Positions 53,750-62,482 of a stretch of 64,000 nucleotides of DNA are shown one piece after another. Numbering within the stretch: the first letter of the stretch is position 1; each line of letters begins with the position of its first letter. A program made the translations under genes and the position numbers. The notes under the pieces are model-generated. The model searched no databases. It had not been told where the DNA came from and was given only the letters and a program-made list of their open reading frames with translations. Source of the stretch: Bacteroidaceae bacterium (lineage in GTDB: Bacteria > Bacteroidota > Bacteroidia > Bacteroidales > Bacteroidaceae); assembly GCA_017442855.1 (NCBI GenBank), contig JAFSPM010000030.1:1-64000 (forward strand), given 5' to 3'.

Positions 53750-54928
53750 ATGGGCAAGAGGAAAGGTAGTATATGGCATAGATATAAGGTCTGGGCAAGG
53801 GCTGTACACATTAGGCAAATCAAGGGACCAGTATATACGTCGGTAAAACTTAATGCAAATCACTGCGAAAACTGCGGTTTTGATTTTAGTGGCGAGTATT
53901 GCCCCCGATGCGGACAGACCATCCATGTAAAGAGGTTCCAGATGCGAAACATCCTGAAGAGCATCTACAAAGACCTGTTCAACCTGGAAGACGGCTTTCT
54001 GTTTACCATTAAAGAGCTTTTCTGGCGACCTGGCTACATGATTCGCGACTACCTGAACGGTAAGCGCAAGCCATATTTTAAACCGTTCCAGCTATTGTTT
54101 GTATTAGGAACCCTCTACTTCATCCTTACCAGGGTGATTGACCCCAGTGCAGGAAGCAGTAACGTCACCAACTACTATGCACTTACAGAGCAACTTAACG
54201 CTTTAAAAGGGATTGCACTGACAGACCAAGGCAAGGAGTACTTAGACAAGATGCAACTGTATGCCGACAGTACTTTTATGGTGGAAAGGGTAGCCATGGA
54301 GGAGAGTTTGCTGAACACTGGCGAGATAAGCAACTTCGGCATGAGCGACTATTACCTTCGTAATCTGAACAGGCTTCAACCCGAGACGGAGGAAGAACAG
54401 GCAAGAATTGACAGCTTGAAAAACCAATACCTAAGAGGTTGGGTAAGGATGTCGCAAAACCAAAGAGAACTTAGTAACCAGTACCTGAGCGATGACACTT
54501 GGTATGGGGCTTCCATCAACATGATACGTGAAGCTGTGGCTGAGAACCAAGGGGTAAGCATCTTCGCCATGTTACCTGTCTTCCTGTTGTGCTTCTGGTT
54601 AGCTTTTAGGAAAACCAAGGTAGGCAAGCAAATGAACTTGGCGGAATATATTATGGTATTTGTTTACCAGAACTGCCAGTTGATGATTGTTCACACAGCT
54701 CGTTTGCTATTGACAAGCACCTTTGGTATTACCAACGGCATTATGCTTGCCTGGCTTTCCGTGCTGCCATTCCTGATTTGGGACTATAAACAGTTGTTCT
54801 GCATCTCGTGGTGGAGCAGTTCGTGGCGAACGATTCTATTCATCGTCGGCGGTCAACTGCTCATTCTTAGATTCCTGTTGGGAGCAGCGAGAACTGCCCA
54901 AATTTGGAGTGCCTTTTGGCTGAGTTAA
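53750..54928 (+). CDS. DUF3667 membrane protein with zinc ribbon
   Basis: A 392-aa protein of the Bacteroidetes DUF3667 family. An N-terminal zinc-ribbon (CENCGFDFSGEYCPRCGQ, about 43-60) precedes the family segment DLFNLEDGFLFTIKELFWRP and GYMIRDYLNGKRKPYFKPFQ. Then come one membrane segment, a soluble loop (about 125-270) and three or four C-terminal membrane segments. The function is unknown. It is the last gene of the DPP IV-lipA operon (12-nt gap). No clear terminator was seen before the AraC gene. Confidence 0.82.
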   Translation: MGKRKGSIWHRYKVWARAVHIRQIKGPVYTSVKLNANHCENCGFDFSGEYCPRCGQTIHVKRFQMRNILKSIYKDLFNLEDGFLFTIKELFWRPGYMIRDYLNGKRKPYFKPFQLLFVLGTLYFILTRVIDPSAGSSNVTNYYALTEQLNALKGIALTDQGKEYLDKMQLYADSTFMVERVAMEESLLNTGEISNFGMSDYYLRNLNRLQPETEEEQARIDSLKNQYLRGWVRMSQNQRELSNQYLSDDTWYGASINMIREAVAENQGVSIFAMLPVFLLCFWLAFRKTKVGKQMNLAEYIMVFVYQNCQLMIVHTARLLLTSTFGITNGIMLAWLSVLPFLIWDYKQLFCISWWSSSWRTILFIVGGQLLILRFLLGAARTAQIWSAFWLS

Positions 54929-55038
54929 GCCTCGTTATTTCGTTTTGAGGTCGTTCTTTTCATTTTGAGTAGGAAATGCTTTCTAAATTGGAAGATTATT
55001 TCTAACTTTACACCAAAGTTCGAAGTTTAAAGTTAACG

Positions 55039-55845
55039 ATGGCATTTGACCCGAAGACAGTAATTATTGAGGACAAGCTGGATGGACTGACATCTGGCAG
55101 ATATGATTCCTATATTGCCCACGTTTATTGTTACGAGGGCGAATGCGATTTTGCCTTCAACGGCATGGACTATACCATTAGTCGCGACAATTCCATGATT
55201 ATCATTATGCCTGCATTGACAGCCAACCTTAGGCCTTCGTCAGATTTCAAGGTAAAGGTCATCTATGTCTTAGGTCCTTTCCTCGAAGCCAGTTCACCTC
55301 GAAGTAACTATGGCATCAAAGGCTCGCTTTCGCTATATCTGAACCCTGTTATCAAGCTCCTACCCGAAGAACAGGAGCGTTGCAAGGCTGACTTTGATAT
55401 GGTGGAGAAAAGGCTTCAACACGAGAACCATCTTTTCCAAGAGGAGATGATGATGTGCACCCTGCAAGCTTTGTTCCTTGACTATTTCGATTTTCACGCC
55501 CGAGTGTATGGCAACGATCCCATCTCTTTTCAGAACGCTGACATCATGCAACGCTTCTTCAACCTGCTTGAATCGGGTGTCTATAAAGAGCATCGCGAAA
55601 TCAGCTATTACGCTTCAGAGCTTTGCATTACATCCAAGTACTTAAGTGAAGTATGTAAGAAGATTACTGGCCTTTCTGCCAACTACTGGATTAACCGCTT
55701 CACCATTCGAGAAATAAACGCCTTGCTCAACAATAGACGGATGAGCATCCCCGACATCGTTGAGCAGTTCAATTTCTCCTCACAAGCCTACTTTACCCGC
55801 TATGTGCAGAACTATTTAGGGCAATCACCATCGGATTATCGGTAA
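55039..55845 (+). CDS. AraC family regulator
   Basis: A 268-aa transcription regulator. The N-terminal cupin-like sensing domain (1-150; CYEGECDFAFNGMDYTISRD) precedes a C-terminal double HTH (about 175-268; ISYYASELCITSKYLSEVCK, then MSIPDIVEQFNFSSQAYFTR and LGQSPSDYR). It stands tail-to-tail with a second AraC gene that is divergent from a redox gene pair. Its targets are not shown by the sequence. Confidence 0.9.
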   Translation: MAFDPKTVIIEDKLDGLTSGRYDSYIAHVYCYEGECDFAFNGMDYTISRDNSMIIIMPALTANLRPSSDFKVKVIYVLGPFLEASSPRSNYGIKGSLSLYLNPVIKLLPEEQERCKADFDMVEKRLQHENHLFQEEMMMCTLQALFLDYFDFHARVYGNDPISFQNADIMQRFFNLLESGVYKEHREISYYASELCITSKYLSEVCKKITGLSANYWINRFTIREINALLNNRRMSIPDIVEQFNFSSQAYFTRYVQNYLGQSPSDYR

Positions 55846-55886
55846 GATACTTTACATGTGCATATCAGTTACTCAGGCAAGAATCG

Positions 55887-56807
55887 TTAAACAGCAGCAA
55901 GTTTCATATATTGTTTAGGAGTCATACCTGTAACGGTTTTGAAGATTCTGGTGAGATGATGGGGATATTGGAAGCCCATCTTATCTGCTATCTGATTGAT
56001 GGTCAACTTGCTCTGCTGCATCATACGCTTCACTATCTGAACTTCTATTTCGTGGATAATCTGTATAGGGCTTCTGCCAGTGATTGATTTCACCACATCT
56101 CCCAGATAGTTGGGTGTAAGGTGCAGCTGGTTGGCTATGAATGCCACCGTTGGCAAGCCCTGTTTTTGAGGTAGGTCAGAATCGAAGTAATCACCCAATA
56201 ATGCGTGGAAATCAGCTACGATACGCTGGGTATCAGCCGCATGTACCTTCTCAGACTTCCTGCCACACTGATGTTCATATAATCTATGGCAGAAATCAAG
56301 CAGCACCCCAATCAGTCCGGCCAAGACAGCCTTGTTTTGAGGCTCATGAGCATGGTGTTGCTCCTTATTAATAATATGGAATAAATCAAGGATGGTTTGC
56401 CGCTCCTCTTCATTCATATACAAAGGTTCGTTGAAGTTGTAGGAAAAGAAAGGGTAATTGCCGATGCGTTTCTCTAAATCGGTTCCGTGCAATAGCTTGG
56501 GGTCAAAAACCAACGCATAGCCTTGGGGATTGTAAAACTCAACGCAATCTTCATTAGGTCCTACTGTATGACCTGGACGTACAAACAACATACATCCCTG
56601 CTTATAGTCTAAAATAATATTTCTCCGCTCCAAGGTTCCGGCATAGTCGTCTTTCAGAAAAATGCCATAAATGGAGTATGCCTTCATCTGAAGCGTCATG
56701 GAGGGCAATGTGGAATAATCCACAAAGCTCAATAAAGGATTACAAGTCTCTATACGTAAGGAATTATTGTAATCACGAACCGTTTTTACTGGATAAATGC
56801 GTGCCAT
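55887..56807 (-). CDS. AraC family regulator, divergent from EFR1/AKR genes
   Basis: A 306-aa regulator from MARIYPVKTVRDYNN. An ATG six codons upstream overlaps the -7 box TATATTTG (56812-56819) and is rejected; even so, only 4 nt separate the box from the chosen ATG. The N-terminal half is a cupin-like sensor (SIYGIFLKDDYAGTLERRNI). The C-terminal HTH pair is VAFIANQLHLTPNYLGDVVK and LTINQIADKMGFQYPHHLTR, closing MTPKQYMKLAAV. Being divergent from the EFR1 and aldo/keto reductase genes, it is the likely regulator of that pair. Confidence 0.9.
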   Translation of the reverse strand: MARIYPVKTVRDYNNSLRIETCNPLLSFVDYSTLPSMTLQMKAYSIYGIFLKDDYAGTLERRNIILDYKQGCMLFVRPGHTVGPNEDCVEFYNPQGYALVFDPKLLHGTDLEKRIGNYPFFSYNFNEPLYMNEEERQTILDLFHIINKEQHHAHEPQNKAVLAGLIGVLLDFCHRLYEHQCGRKSEKVHAADTQRIVADFHALLGDYFDSDLPQKQGLPTVAFIANQLHLTPNYLGDVVKSITGRSPIQIIHEIEVQIVKRMMQQSKLTINQIADKMGFQYPHHLTRIFKTVTGMTPKQYMKLAAV

Positions 56808-56811
56808 AGGG

Positions 56812-56819
56812 CAAATATA
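56812..56819 (-). promoter_or_regulatory. -7 box 4 nt before the AraC start
   Basis: Minus-strand TATATTTG, then CCCT and ATG. As at miaA, the message would begin at or near the start codon, a leaderless arrangement. Confidence 0.45.
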
Positions 56820-56897
56820 ACACACTTTTTTTATCCCTAAAAGTAAAATGGGTGTTTTTTCGTTGTTTTGTCTATTTATAGATGCATTAAAAGCCTC

Positions 56898-56905
56898 TAC
56901 CTTTG
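56898..56905 (+). promoter_or_regulatory. -7 box of the EFR1 gene
   Basis: TACCTTTG followed by C, an exact TAnnTTTG match, 33 nt before the chosen ATG at 56939, with a weak TTTA 19 nt upstream. Divergent from the AraC promoter about 80 nt away. Confidence 0.5.
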
Positions 56906-56938
56906 CAACATCAAAATAAACAATTTACATTAACTGTT

Positions 56939-57811
56939 ATGAAAAGAAGAGATTTTATCAAATTTATGGCTGCAGCTATGGCTGCTACGGCAGTAGGAGT
57001 AAACGTAACCTCATGTGGTGAATCTAATGGAAAGAAGCGTCTCATTTTCTTCTTTACCGGTACAGGAAACAGCCTTTTTGTGGCTAAAGAGATTGGCGGA
57101 CAGCTAATCAGTATTCCTCAAGCTTTGAAACAAGATGAACTTTCTTACACCGCCGACGAGATTGGCATCGTTTGTCCTCTCTATGGACACACTCCCCCAA
57201 ATCAAGTGCGTGAATTCCTGAAGCGTGCCAAGCTGAACGCTCCTTATATGTTTGTAGTGCAGACCTATGGTGCGCGCAAGTGCAACGCTGTAGAGATATT
57301 CGACGCCTTGGCACAGAAGGAAGGCATTAAATTTGATTACCTGACTACCATCATCATGGTCGACAACTTCTTGGTAAGCCACGACATCGACGAGGAAATC
57401 CAGATGGAGAAGCATATTGAGGAGAACCTGGCGCAAATCAAGGCCGATATCGCAGAGCAGAAACATTGGATGCAGCCTGTAACTGAGGTGGAGCGCCAAC
57501 AACACTGGGAGCGCTATGGACATGACTTCGAGCGCTATTCCTATCAGAATCCTTCCAGAACTTTCAGGGTAGAACGCGATCTCTGTGTGGGCTGTGGTGC
57601 CTGCACTCGGGTTTGTCCGAAGAGCAACTGGAAATTCACTAACAATGGTCTCGAAGTGGATGGCGATTGCCAGATGTGCTTCGCCTGCATCAACAACTGT
57701 CCACAGAAAGCTATCAAGCTGAATGGGCGCGAGGCTAACCCCAACGCTCGTTGGCGTCATCCGAAAATAACTTTGCAGGAGCTGCAGCGAGCGAATCATA
57801 TTATAGCATAG
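56939..57811 (+). CDS. EFR1-type flavodoxin-ferredoxin with Tat-like leader
   Basis: A 290-aa electron carrier from the start MKRRDFIKFMAAAMAATAVG. The RRDFIK pair followed by a hydrophobic Ala-rich stretch looks like a twin-arginine signal, and NVTSC nearby resembles a lipobox. Next comes a flavodoxin-like FMN fold (FFFTGTGNSLFVAKEI, GIVCPLYGHTPPNQVREFL), then two 4Fe-4S clusters (CVGCGACTRVCPKSNW near 205 and CQMCFACINNCPQKA near 232). This is the EFR1 layout. An exported, pre-folded Fe-S flavoprotein would need Tat; whether the genome has TatABC cannot be seen. It is followed by an aldo/keto reductase with a similar leader. Confidence 0.85.
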   Translation: MKRRDFIKFMAAAMAATAVGVNVTSCGESNGKKRLIFFFTGTGNSLFVAKEIGGQLISIPQALKQDELSYTADEIGIVCPLYGHTPPNQVREFLKRAKLNAPYMFVVQTYGARKCNAVEIFDALAQKEGIKFDYLTTIIMVDNFLVSHDIDEEIQMEKHIEENLAQIKADIAEQKHWMQPVTEVERQQHWERYGHDFERYSYQNPSRTFRVERDLCVGCGACTRVCPKSNWKFTNNGLEVDGDCQMCFACINNCPQKAIKLNGREANPNARWRHPKITLQELQRANHIIA

Positions 57812-57855
57812 TTACAAGCTACGAGTTACGAGTTTTTTTGAAGAGAAGGAAGATT

Positions 57856-58848
57856 ATGGATAGACGAAACTTTTTAAGACTGATGACATTGGTAATGGCT
57901 GGATCAGCTGTGACAAGCAAGGCATTTGCCAATATGAATGAATGGATGCAAATAGCTGATGCAGTGAACGATGTACCCAGAGTAAAACTGAACAATGGCG
58001 TGAAGATGCCTCGCTTAGGATTGGGTACTTTCGCTCAACCTAACAATGAGGTGTGCCGCAACTCGGTATTAGCTGCATTGAATGCCGGCTTTCGTCATAT
58101 TGATACCGCTCACGGCTACAACGATGAGCGTGGTGTGGGCCAGGGCATGAAGGACAGCGGCGTGGCTCGCGACCAGATATGGATCACCAGCAAGTTGTGG
58201 ATCGGCGACTATGATAATGGGAAAACCATGGAGAATATCGACAAGATGTTACAACGTTTGCAAACCGACTATATCGACTTGCTATACATCCACCATCCAG
58301 TGGGTGAGGTAATCCCCTGTTGGCAGGCCATGGAGAAGGCAGTGGAGCAAGGCAAGGTACATGCGTTGGGTATCAGCAACTTCGACTACCCCGACAAGGT
58401 GGTGCAGGACTACTTCCATGAAATCTGCGAACACCAGAAGATGAAACCACAGGTTATCCAATTGGAATGTAACATCTATGCCCAGCGCAAGGATATGCGT
58501 AAGAAAATCAAGCCTTACGACCTACAGTTGGAATGCTGGTTCCCATTGGGTGGAGCCATGGGTGTGCAGCGTCTCTCGCAAGATCCTGTCATCCAGCAGA
58601 TAGCCAAGGCTCATGGAAAATCTGCAGTTCAGACCATGCTGCGTTGGCATATTCAGGAGGGTTTCTCTGTGATCCCGGGTTCGAAAAACCCTGACCACAT
58701 CCAAGAGAATATCAACATCTTCGACTTTGAACTCAGCGAGGCAGAGATGAATCAAATTCGTGCTTTGGATAAGGGACAGCGAACATTTGTAAGTAGCTAT
58801 GATAGTGTAGAACAGCGCCAGCGTACACGTCGGATAGATGACTTATAA
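57856..58848 (+). CDS. aldo/keto reductase with Tat-like leader
   Basis: A 330-aa NADPH-dependent carbonyl reductase. The chosen start MDRRNFLRLMTLVMAGSAVT gives a twin-arginine-like leader (RRNFLR); the frame is open further upstream, but that part overlaps the EFR1 end. The AKR tetrad is visible: Asp83 and Tyr88 in HIDTAHGYND, Lys113 in ITSKLWIG, His146 in DLLYIHHPVG. The NADPH-binding tail is IPGSKNPDHIQENINIF. An EFR1 electron carrier precedes it by 44 nt and an AraC regulator is divergent, suggesting an inducible carbonyl or quinone response. A terminator hairpin follows. Confidence 0.9.
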   Translation: MDRRNFLRLMTLVMAGSAVTSKAFANMNEWMQIADAVNDVPRVKLNNGVKMPRLGLGTFAQPNNEVCRNSVLAALNAGFRHIDTAHGYNDERGVGQGMKDSGVARDQIWITSKLWIGDYDNGKTMENIDKMLQRLQTDYIDLLYIHHPVGEVIPCWQAMEKAVEQGKVHALGISNFDYPDKVVQDYFHEICEHQKMKPQVIQLECNIYAQRKDMRKKIKPYDLQLECWFPLGGAMGVQRLSQDPVIQQIAKAHGKSAVQTMLRWHIQEGFSVIPGSKNPDHIQENINIFDFELSEAEMNQIRALDKGQRTFVSSYDSVEQRQRTRRIDDL

Positions 58849-58891
58849 TCCCAAAACGACATAACAGTCGTAATTTGTTTATTTTGAAGAG

Positions 58892-58935
58892 CTGCCCTGC
58901 AAGTGGAGATCATCCGACTACAGGGCAGTTTGTTT
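58892..58935 (+). terminator. terminator after the aldo/keto reductase
   Basis: Stem CTGCCCTG (58892-58899) / CAGGGCAG (58921-58928) followed by TTTGTTT, 43 nt past the stop. The loop of 21 nt is long. Confidence 0.6.
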
Positions 58936-59027
58936 GATATTGCAGAGAATAAACATAGTTAATCAAAGTAGAAGTCGTTTTCAGCAAACCTCGAATTGAT
59001 GGCTACTACAAATCCCTGTTCAGCACC

Positions 59028-59402
59028 TCACTCACATCGGGCGTTGGTCAGCGTATGTAGGTAGCAGCCATCGTCTGTGCGCGACATGCTGCAAAGGAGG
59101 GTTTCATCCAGGTAAGTCTCGTGCAACCAGTGTACGGTAATTGACGACAATGTCTGAGATGCCAGTACCTCATCGGGCATGGTTAGCAGGGCAATGCTGA
59201 CATAGCTGCGGTTGCTGACATGGAAATTGAAATCCAGGTCAAGACGGGTGACACGGTGCTCCACCTGCATGTCAGACGATTGCATCTTCGGGAAGCGTAC
59301 TTTCTTATGACTGGCGGTCATCAGCATGGCATTGGGCATAAGCCTATATAGTGGTGTGATGTCCGATGCTGTCGATGTGTAGGTATGTCTGTATTTATTC
59401 AT
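59028..59402 (-). CDS. shortened acyl-ACP thioesterase-like protein
   Basis: A 124-aa frame resembling Bacteroidetes acyl-ACP thioesterases but about half their length. The first ~20 residues (MNKYRHTYTSTASDITPLYR) match the start of the hotdog fold. Then the text jumps to the second hotdog: RLDLDFNFHVSNRSYVSIAL keeps the Asn-x-His catalytic pattern ('D-x-N-x-H-V-N-N'), and HWLHETYLDETL matches the following strand. The rest of the first hotdog is missing without a frameshift. It could be an internal-deletion pseudogene or a functional single-hotdog protein. It lies 11 nt downstream of the alpha/beta hydrolase; a full-length thioesterase is encoded at 62610. Confidence 0.6.
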   Translation of the reverse strand: MNKYRHTYTSTASDITPLYRLMPNAMLMTASHKKVRFPKMQSSDMQVEHRVTRLDLDFNFHVSNRSYVSIALLTMPDEVLASQTLSSITVHWLHETYLDETLLCSMSRTDDGCYLHTLTNARCE

Positions 59403-59413
59403 TGATTGCTTTT

Positions 59414-60400
59414 TTATTTCTGCTTGATATGTGCCTTGATAAAAGCTATAGTATTATCAAGCACCTCACTGCTCTCAGGAGTAGCACGGCCAAGCGGAGC
59501 GAAAGCATGGAAGCACTCGGGATAAGCCTTGAAGTGACACTCAATACCTTGCTTGAGGAACTTCTGTACCAGCACCTCTGAGTCAACTCCCAGATGCTCG
59601 TTCATGTCCCATGCCAGCAACGTTGGAGGCATGCCATGCATATCGTCGTAGTAAGGAGACACATATTTGTTCTTCAGATTATCGGGCGTGGTATAAAGTT
59701 TTGCCATATGATCCAAGCCTTCCTTCGTAACAGTAAAATCGTGGTCAGCTTCAAGGGTGCGATCAAGTGCCCCACTCATATCAATCACTGGAGAATATGG
59801 CATGATAGCAGCAGGCATGGTCACTCCATTGTCGCGAGCCATCATGGCCGTAGTGATGCACAGATAGGCACCCCCACTCTCGCCCAATAAGAAAACGGGC
59901 TTGCCTGGGTGACGTTTCAGGATGTCCTGATAGGCGTTGAAGCAATCATCCACAGCTGCAGGGAAGGAATCTTCGGGAATCAGTCTGTAAGTAAATGTAT
60001 AAACAGGATAGCCCGTTTCGCTAGCATAAATAGCAGCATAACCTCGGGAAGAGGCTGCATTGCCACACATCAGACCTCCACCATGAATATACACCAATAT
60101 AGCCTCATCGTTGCCGCCATCCATATAGCAATACTCGCCATCAATGTCACCTATCTTTATGGGATCGGCATGGAAACCAGGAATGTTAGTAGGCATACCA
60201 GCCTGAGCCCTCTCTGTGATACGACGCAACTCCATAGGATCGGTATCACCGCTGAATTTAGGCATAATGCCCTGATCAATTTGCATCTTTACGGTTCCCC
60301 TAACCTGCTCCATCACCGGACTAGCCTTGAGCTGGCTCTGCGCCATCGCTCCTACTACAGACATGGCCAAAGCCGCTGCTGCTACAAAAAACTTTCTCAT
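59414..60400 (-). CDS. secreted alpha/beta hydrolase (HSL-type esterase)
   Basis: A 328-aa exported esterase/lipase-like hydrolase. The chosen start MRKFFVAAAALAMSVVGAMA is a signal peptide; an ATG 16 codons upstream (60448) lies upstream of the -7 box and is rejected. The oxyanion motif is YIHGGGLMCG, the nucleophile is in LLGESGGAYL, and the late His in ECFHAFAPLG, typical of the hormone-sensitive-lipase group. Short acyl esters are the usual substrates. It is followed by the shortened thioesterase-like gene. Confidence 0.88.
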   Translation of the reverse strand: MRKFFVAAAALAMSVVGAMAQSQLKASPVMEQVRGTVKMQIDQGIMPKFSGDTDPMELRRITERAQAGMPTNIPGFHADPIKIGDIDGEYCYMDGGNDEAILVYIHGGGLMCGNAASSRGYAAIYASETGYPVYTFTYRLIPEDSFPAAVDDCFNAYQDILKRHPGKPVFLLGESGGAYLCITTAMMARDNGVTMPAAIMPYSPVIDMSGALDRTLEADHDFTVTKEGLDHMAKLYTTPDNLKNKYVSPYYDDMHGMPPTLLAWDMNEHLGVDSEVLVQKFLKQGIECHFKAYPECFHAFAPLGRATPESSEVLDNTIAFIKAHIKQK

Positions 60401-60429
60401 TTTATTATAATAATTAGTTTCATTTGAGG

Positions 60430-60460
60430 CAAAAATAATGACAAACAATCATTTCGCCAA
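60430..60460 (-). promoter_or_regulatory. promoter of the alpha/beta hydrolase gene
   Basis: Minus-strand TTGG (60457-60460), 19-nt spacer, TATTTTTG (60430-60437), 29 nt before the ATG at 60400. Confidence 0.6.
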
Positions 60461-60575
60461 ACAAATGAGGCTTTATAAATAGCAAAAGTACCCTTTAGAG
60501 CAGAAATGTATACAAAAAGACTGTAATCCATTACTCCCCTACCCTGAACTCCTGCGGACTGTTGTCCGTTTGGTC

Positions 60576-61085
60576 TTATTCTACTTGTTCCGTCTGAAAA
60601 CTGTTCAGCTCCTGCTGATAGATAACCCCTCGTTCCTTCGAGAAGAAGTCGATGGTGAGGGCGGCGAGGGCTATCAGGATGAGTGCTAATGCCGAGGCTC
60701 GCAGCCACGGTTTGTCACAGAAGGCGAACACACAGATGGCGACGACCATCATGATGGCAGAGACGATGATGGTCTGCGGATAGATCTTCATGAAGTCGGC
60801 CACGCGGGCCTTCTCGCTTTCTAGGAACTTCTCGGGCGACTCCTGGTATTGCTCCACGAACTGCGCACGGCGCGTGTGGTTGCTGTAGGCCAACGAGCCG
60901 CCGAGTGCGACGAGGATGACCGCCACCACCGTCAGCGGCAGGATGATGGCGCGAGCCGACTCCGACGTGCCCCAGCGCCAAGCCACAAGGACCAGTACGA
61001 GGCATGCCACGCCTCCGACAATCATGGCAAAATCTTCCATGATTTCGCCCGATACCCATTTGTTTGTGTAGTCAATCAGTTCCAT
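60576..61085 (-). CDS. small membrane protein of unknown function
   Basis: A 169-aa protein starting MELIDYTNKWVSGEIMEDFA with hydrophobic segments at about 20-36, 47-65, 106-124 and 127-146; the loop between the second and third is polar and may lie outside the membrane (TRRAQFVEQYQESPEKFLES). I recognise no named family. Its DNA is visibly richer in G and C than the neighbouring genes. The first ~19 codons recur, nearly identical, at 62483 in a truncated frame, pointing to a local duplication or a paralogous gene family. Confidence 0.65.
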   Translation of the reverse strand: MELIDYTNKWVSGEIMEDFAMIVGGVACLVLVLVAWRWGTSESARAIILPLTVVAVILVALGGSLAYSNHTRRAQFVEQYQESPEKFLESEKARVADFMKIYPQTIIVSAIMMVVAICVFAFCDKPWLRASALALILIALAALTIDFFSKERGVIYQQELNSFQTEQVE

Positions 61086-61269
61086 AATCGTTTATGTTTT
61101 AAGTTTCTGGGTGCAATGATGCGATTAAGCGAGAGCAGAGTCGAACTGTAAATAGTAATTGAAAAGTATACCACCATAATAATCGTATATACTTTCAGCA
61201 CTCCATTGATTTACGATATCTCATAGATATTATCAGGTTTACTTATACGTTATTATTTACAGTTAGGTG

Positions 61270-61277
61270 CAAATATA
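61270..61277 (-). promoter_or_regulatory. -7 box facing the small membrane protein gene
   Basis: Minus-strand TATATTTG then C, about 185 nt before the ATG at 61085, which would leave a long leader. The gap 61086-61365 holds this, the CDF promoter, and no gene I can support. Confidence 0.35.
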
Positions 61278-61319
61278 AGAAAAAAAAATATCATATGTTT
61301 ACATTTGGGACTTTTTTCA

Positions 61320-61327
61320 TACCTTTG
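61320..61327 (+). promoter_or_regulatory. -7 box of the CDF transporter gene
   Basis: TACCTTTG, exact match to TAnnTTTG, 38 nt ahead of the ATG at 61366. Confidence 0.5.
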
Positions 61328-61365
61328 TATTGTGATTATGAAATCAAATTAAAACAAGTGGAATA

Positions 61366-62469
61366 ATGAATCGTTCTCAGAAAATAATACGTACTAGCAT
61401 CATTGGCATTACTGCCAATATATTGTTGGCTGCTTTTAAAGCTGTGGTGGGCATACTTGCCAGCAGTGTGGCTATTGTGATGGATGCTGTCAACAACCTC
61501 AGTGATGCCTTGTCAAGTGTCATCACCATTATTGGTACCAAACTTTCGGAGCGTCCTGCCGACCGTGAGCATCCTTTCGGCTTTGGGCGCGTAGAATATT
61601 TCAGTGCTATCCTCATTGCTGTATTGGTGCTGACTGCCGGCGTTACTTCGCTAATTGAATCGGTAAAAAAAGTTATCGAACCTACAGAACCAGAATATAC
61701 CACAGTGACGCTGATAGTCATCATTGTAGCTATTGTGGTGAAACTGATTTTAGGTCAATATGTCAAGAAACAGGGGCAACAGTTAAAGAGTGATGCTCTG
61801 ATTGCTTCAGGTAGTGATGCATTGTTTGATGCCGTCATCACATTGTCCACTCTGGTGTCGGTTGGAATCATGCTTCTATGGAATGTGTCACTCGATGGTA
61901 TCTTGGGCGCACTGATATCCTTAGTCATCATCAAAGCAGGTATTGAGATGCTGGCTTCACCAATCAATGAACTGCTGGGTGCCAGAATCTCTCCTGATCT
62001 GATTCATGACATCAAGCAAGAAGTATGCGCTTTTGAGGGGGTATATGGTGTTTATGACATCATCCTCCACAATTATGGTCCCAATGTGTTGATTGGTTCA
62101 TTGCACATCAATGTATATGATACGATGGATGCCCATGAGATTCATGGCTTGACACGACGCATTGCTGAAGAGATGTTTGCCAAGCACGGCATCATTATGA
62201 CGGTAGGCATTTATGCCATAGCTACGGGTACCAACAAACGGACAGATTTGCAAACAGCAGTGATGCATACGCTTGGCCGACATAAAGACATCACGCAGGT
62301 GCATGGCTTCTATTACTTTGAGCGCGAGAACCGTGTGTCAGTCGATGTGGTACCCGATATCTCCATTCACGACGAGCCTGCCTTCTGCCGCCAGCTGACA
62401 GAAGAGTTGAAGGCCGTAATACCCAACACGATTGTCAGCATAGTGATAGACCATAATTACAGTGAATAA
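61366..62469 (+). CDS. cation diffusion facilitator transporter
   Basis: A 367-aa CDF-family metal/proton antiporter, expelling Zn2+, Fe2+ or Mn2+ from the cytosol. Six membrane helices occupy about residues 10-205. The metal-site Asp pairs are visible in VMDAVNNLSDALSS (helix 2, D-x-x-x-N-x-x-x-D) and in SGSDALFDAVITL (helix 5); the Asn in helix 2 departs from the H/D-x-x-x-D of zinc types and hints at a different metal choice. A C-terminal cytosolic domain (about 210-300, YGPNVLIGSLHINVYDTMDA) and a ~65-residue extension follow. Own promoter. Confidence 0.9.
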   Translation: MNRSQKIIRTSIIGITANILLAAFKAVVGILASSVAIVMDAVNNLSDALSSVITIIGTKLSERPADREHPFGFGRVEYFSAILIAVLVLTAGVTSLIESVKKVIEPTEPEYTTVTLIVIIVAIVVKLILGQYVKKQGQQLKSDALIASGSDALFDAVITLSTLVSVGIMLLWNVSLDGILGALISLVIIKAGIEMLASPINELLGARISPDLIHDIKQEVCAFEGVYGVYDIILHNYGPNVLIGSLHINVYDTMDAHEIHGLTRRIAEEMFAKHGIIMTVGIYAIATGTNKRTDLQTAVMHTLGRHKDITQVHGFYYFERENRVSVDVVPDISIHDEPAFCRQLTEELKAVIPNTIVSIVIDHNYSE

Positions 62470-62482
62470 TACAAATAAGTTT

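Noticed and set aside
60397..60708. 103-aa minus-strand frame overlapping two genes
   Set aside because: Overlaps the end of the small membrane protein and the start and promoter of the hydrolase; no family features.
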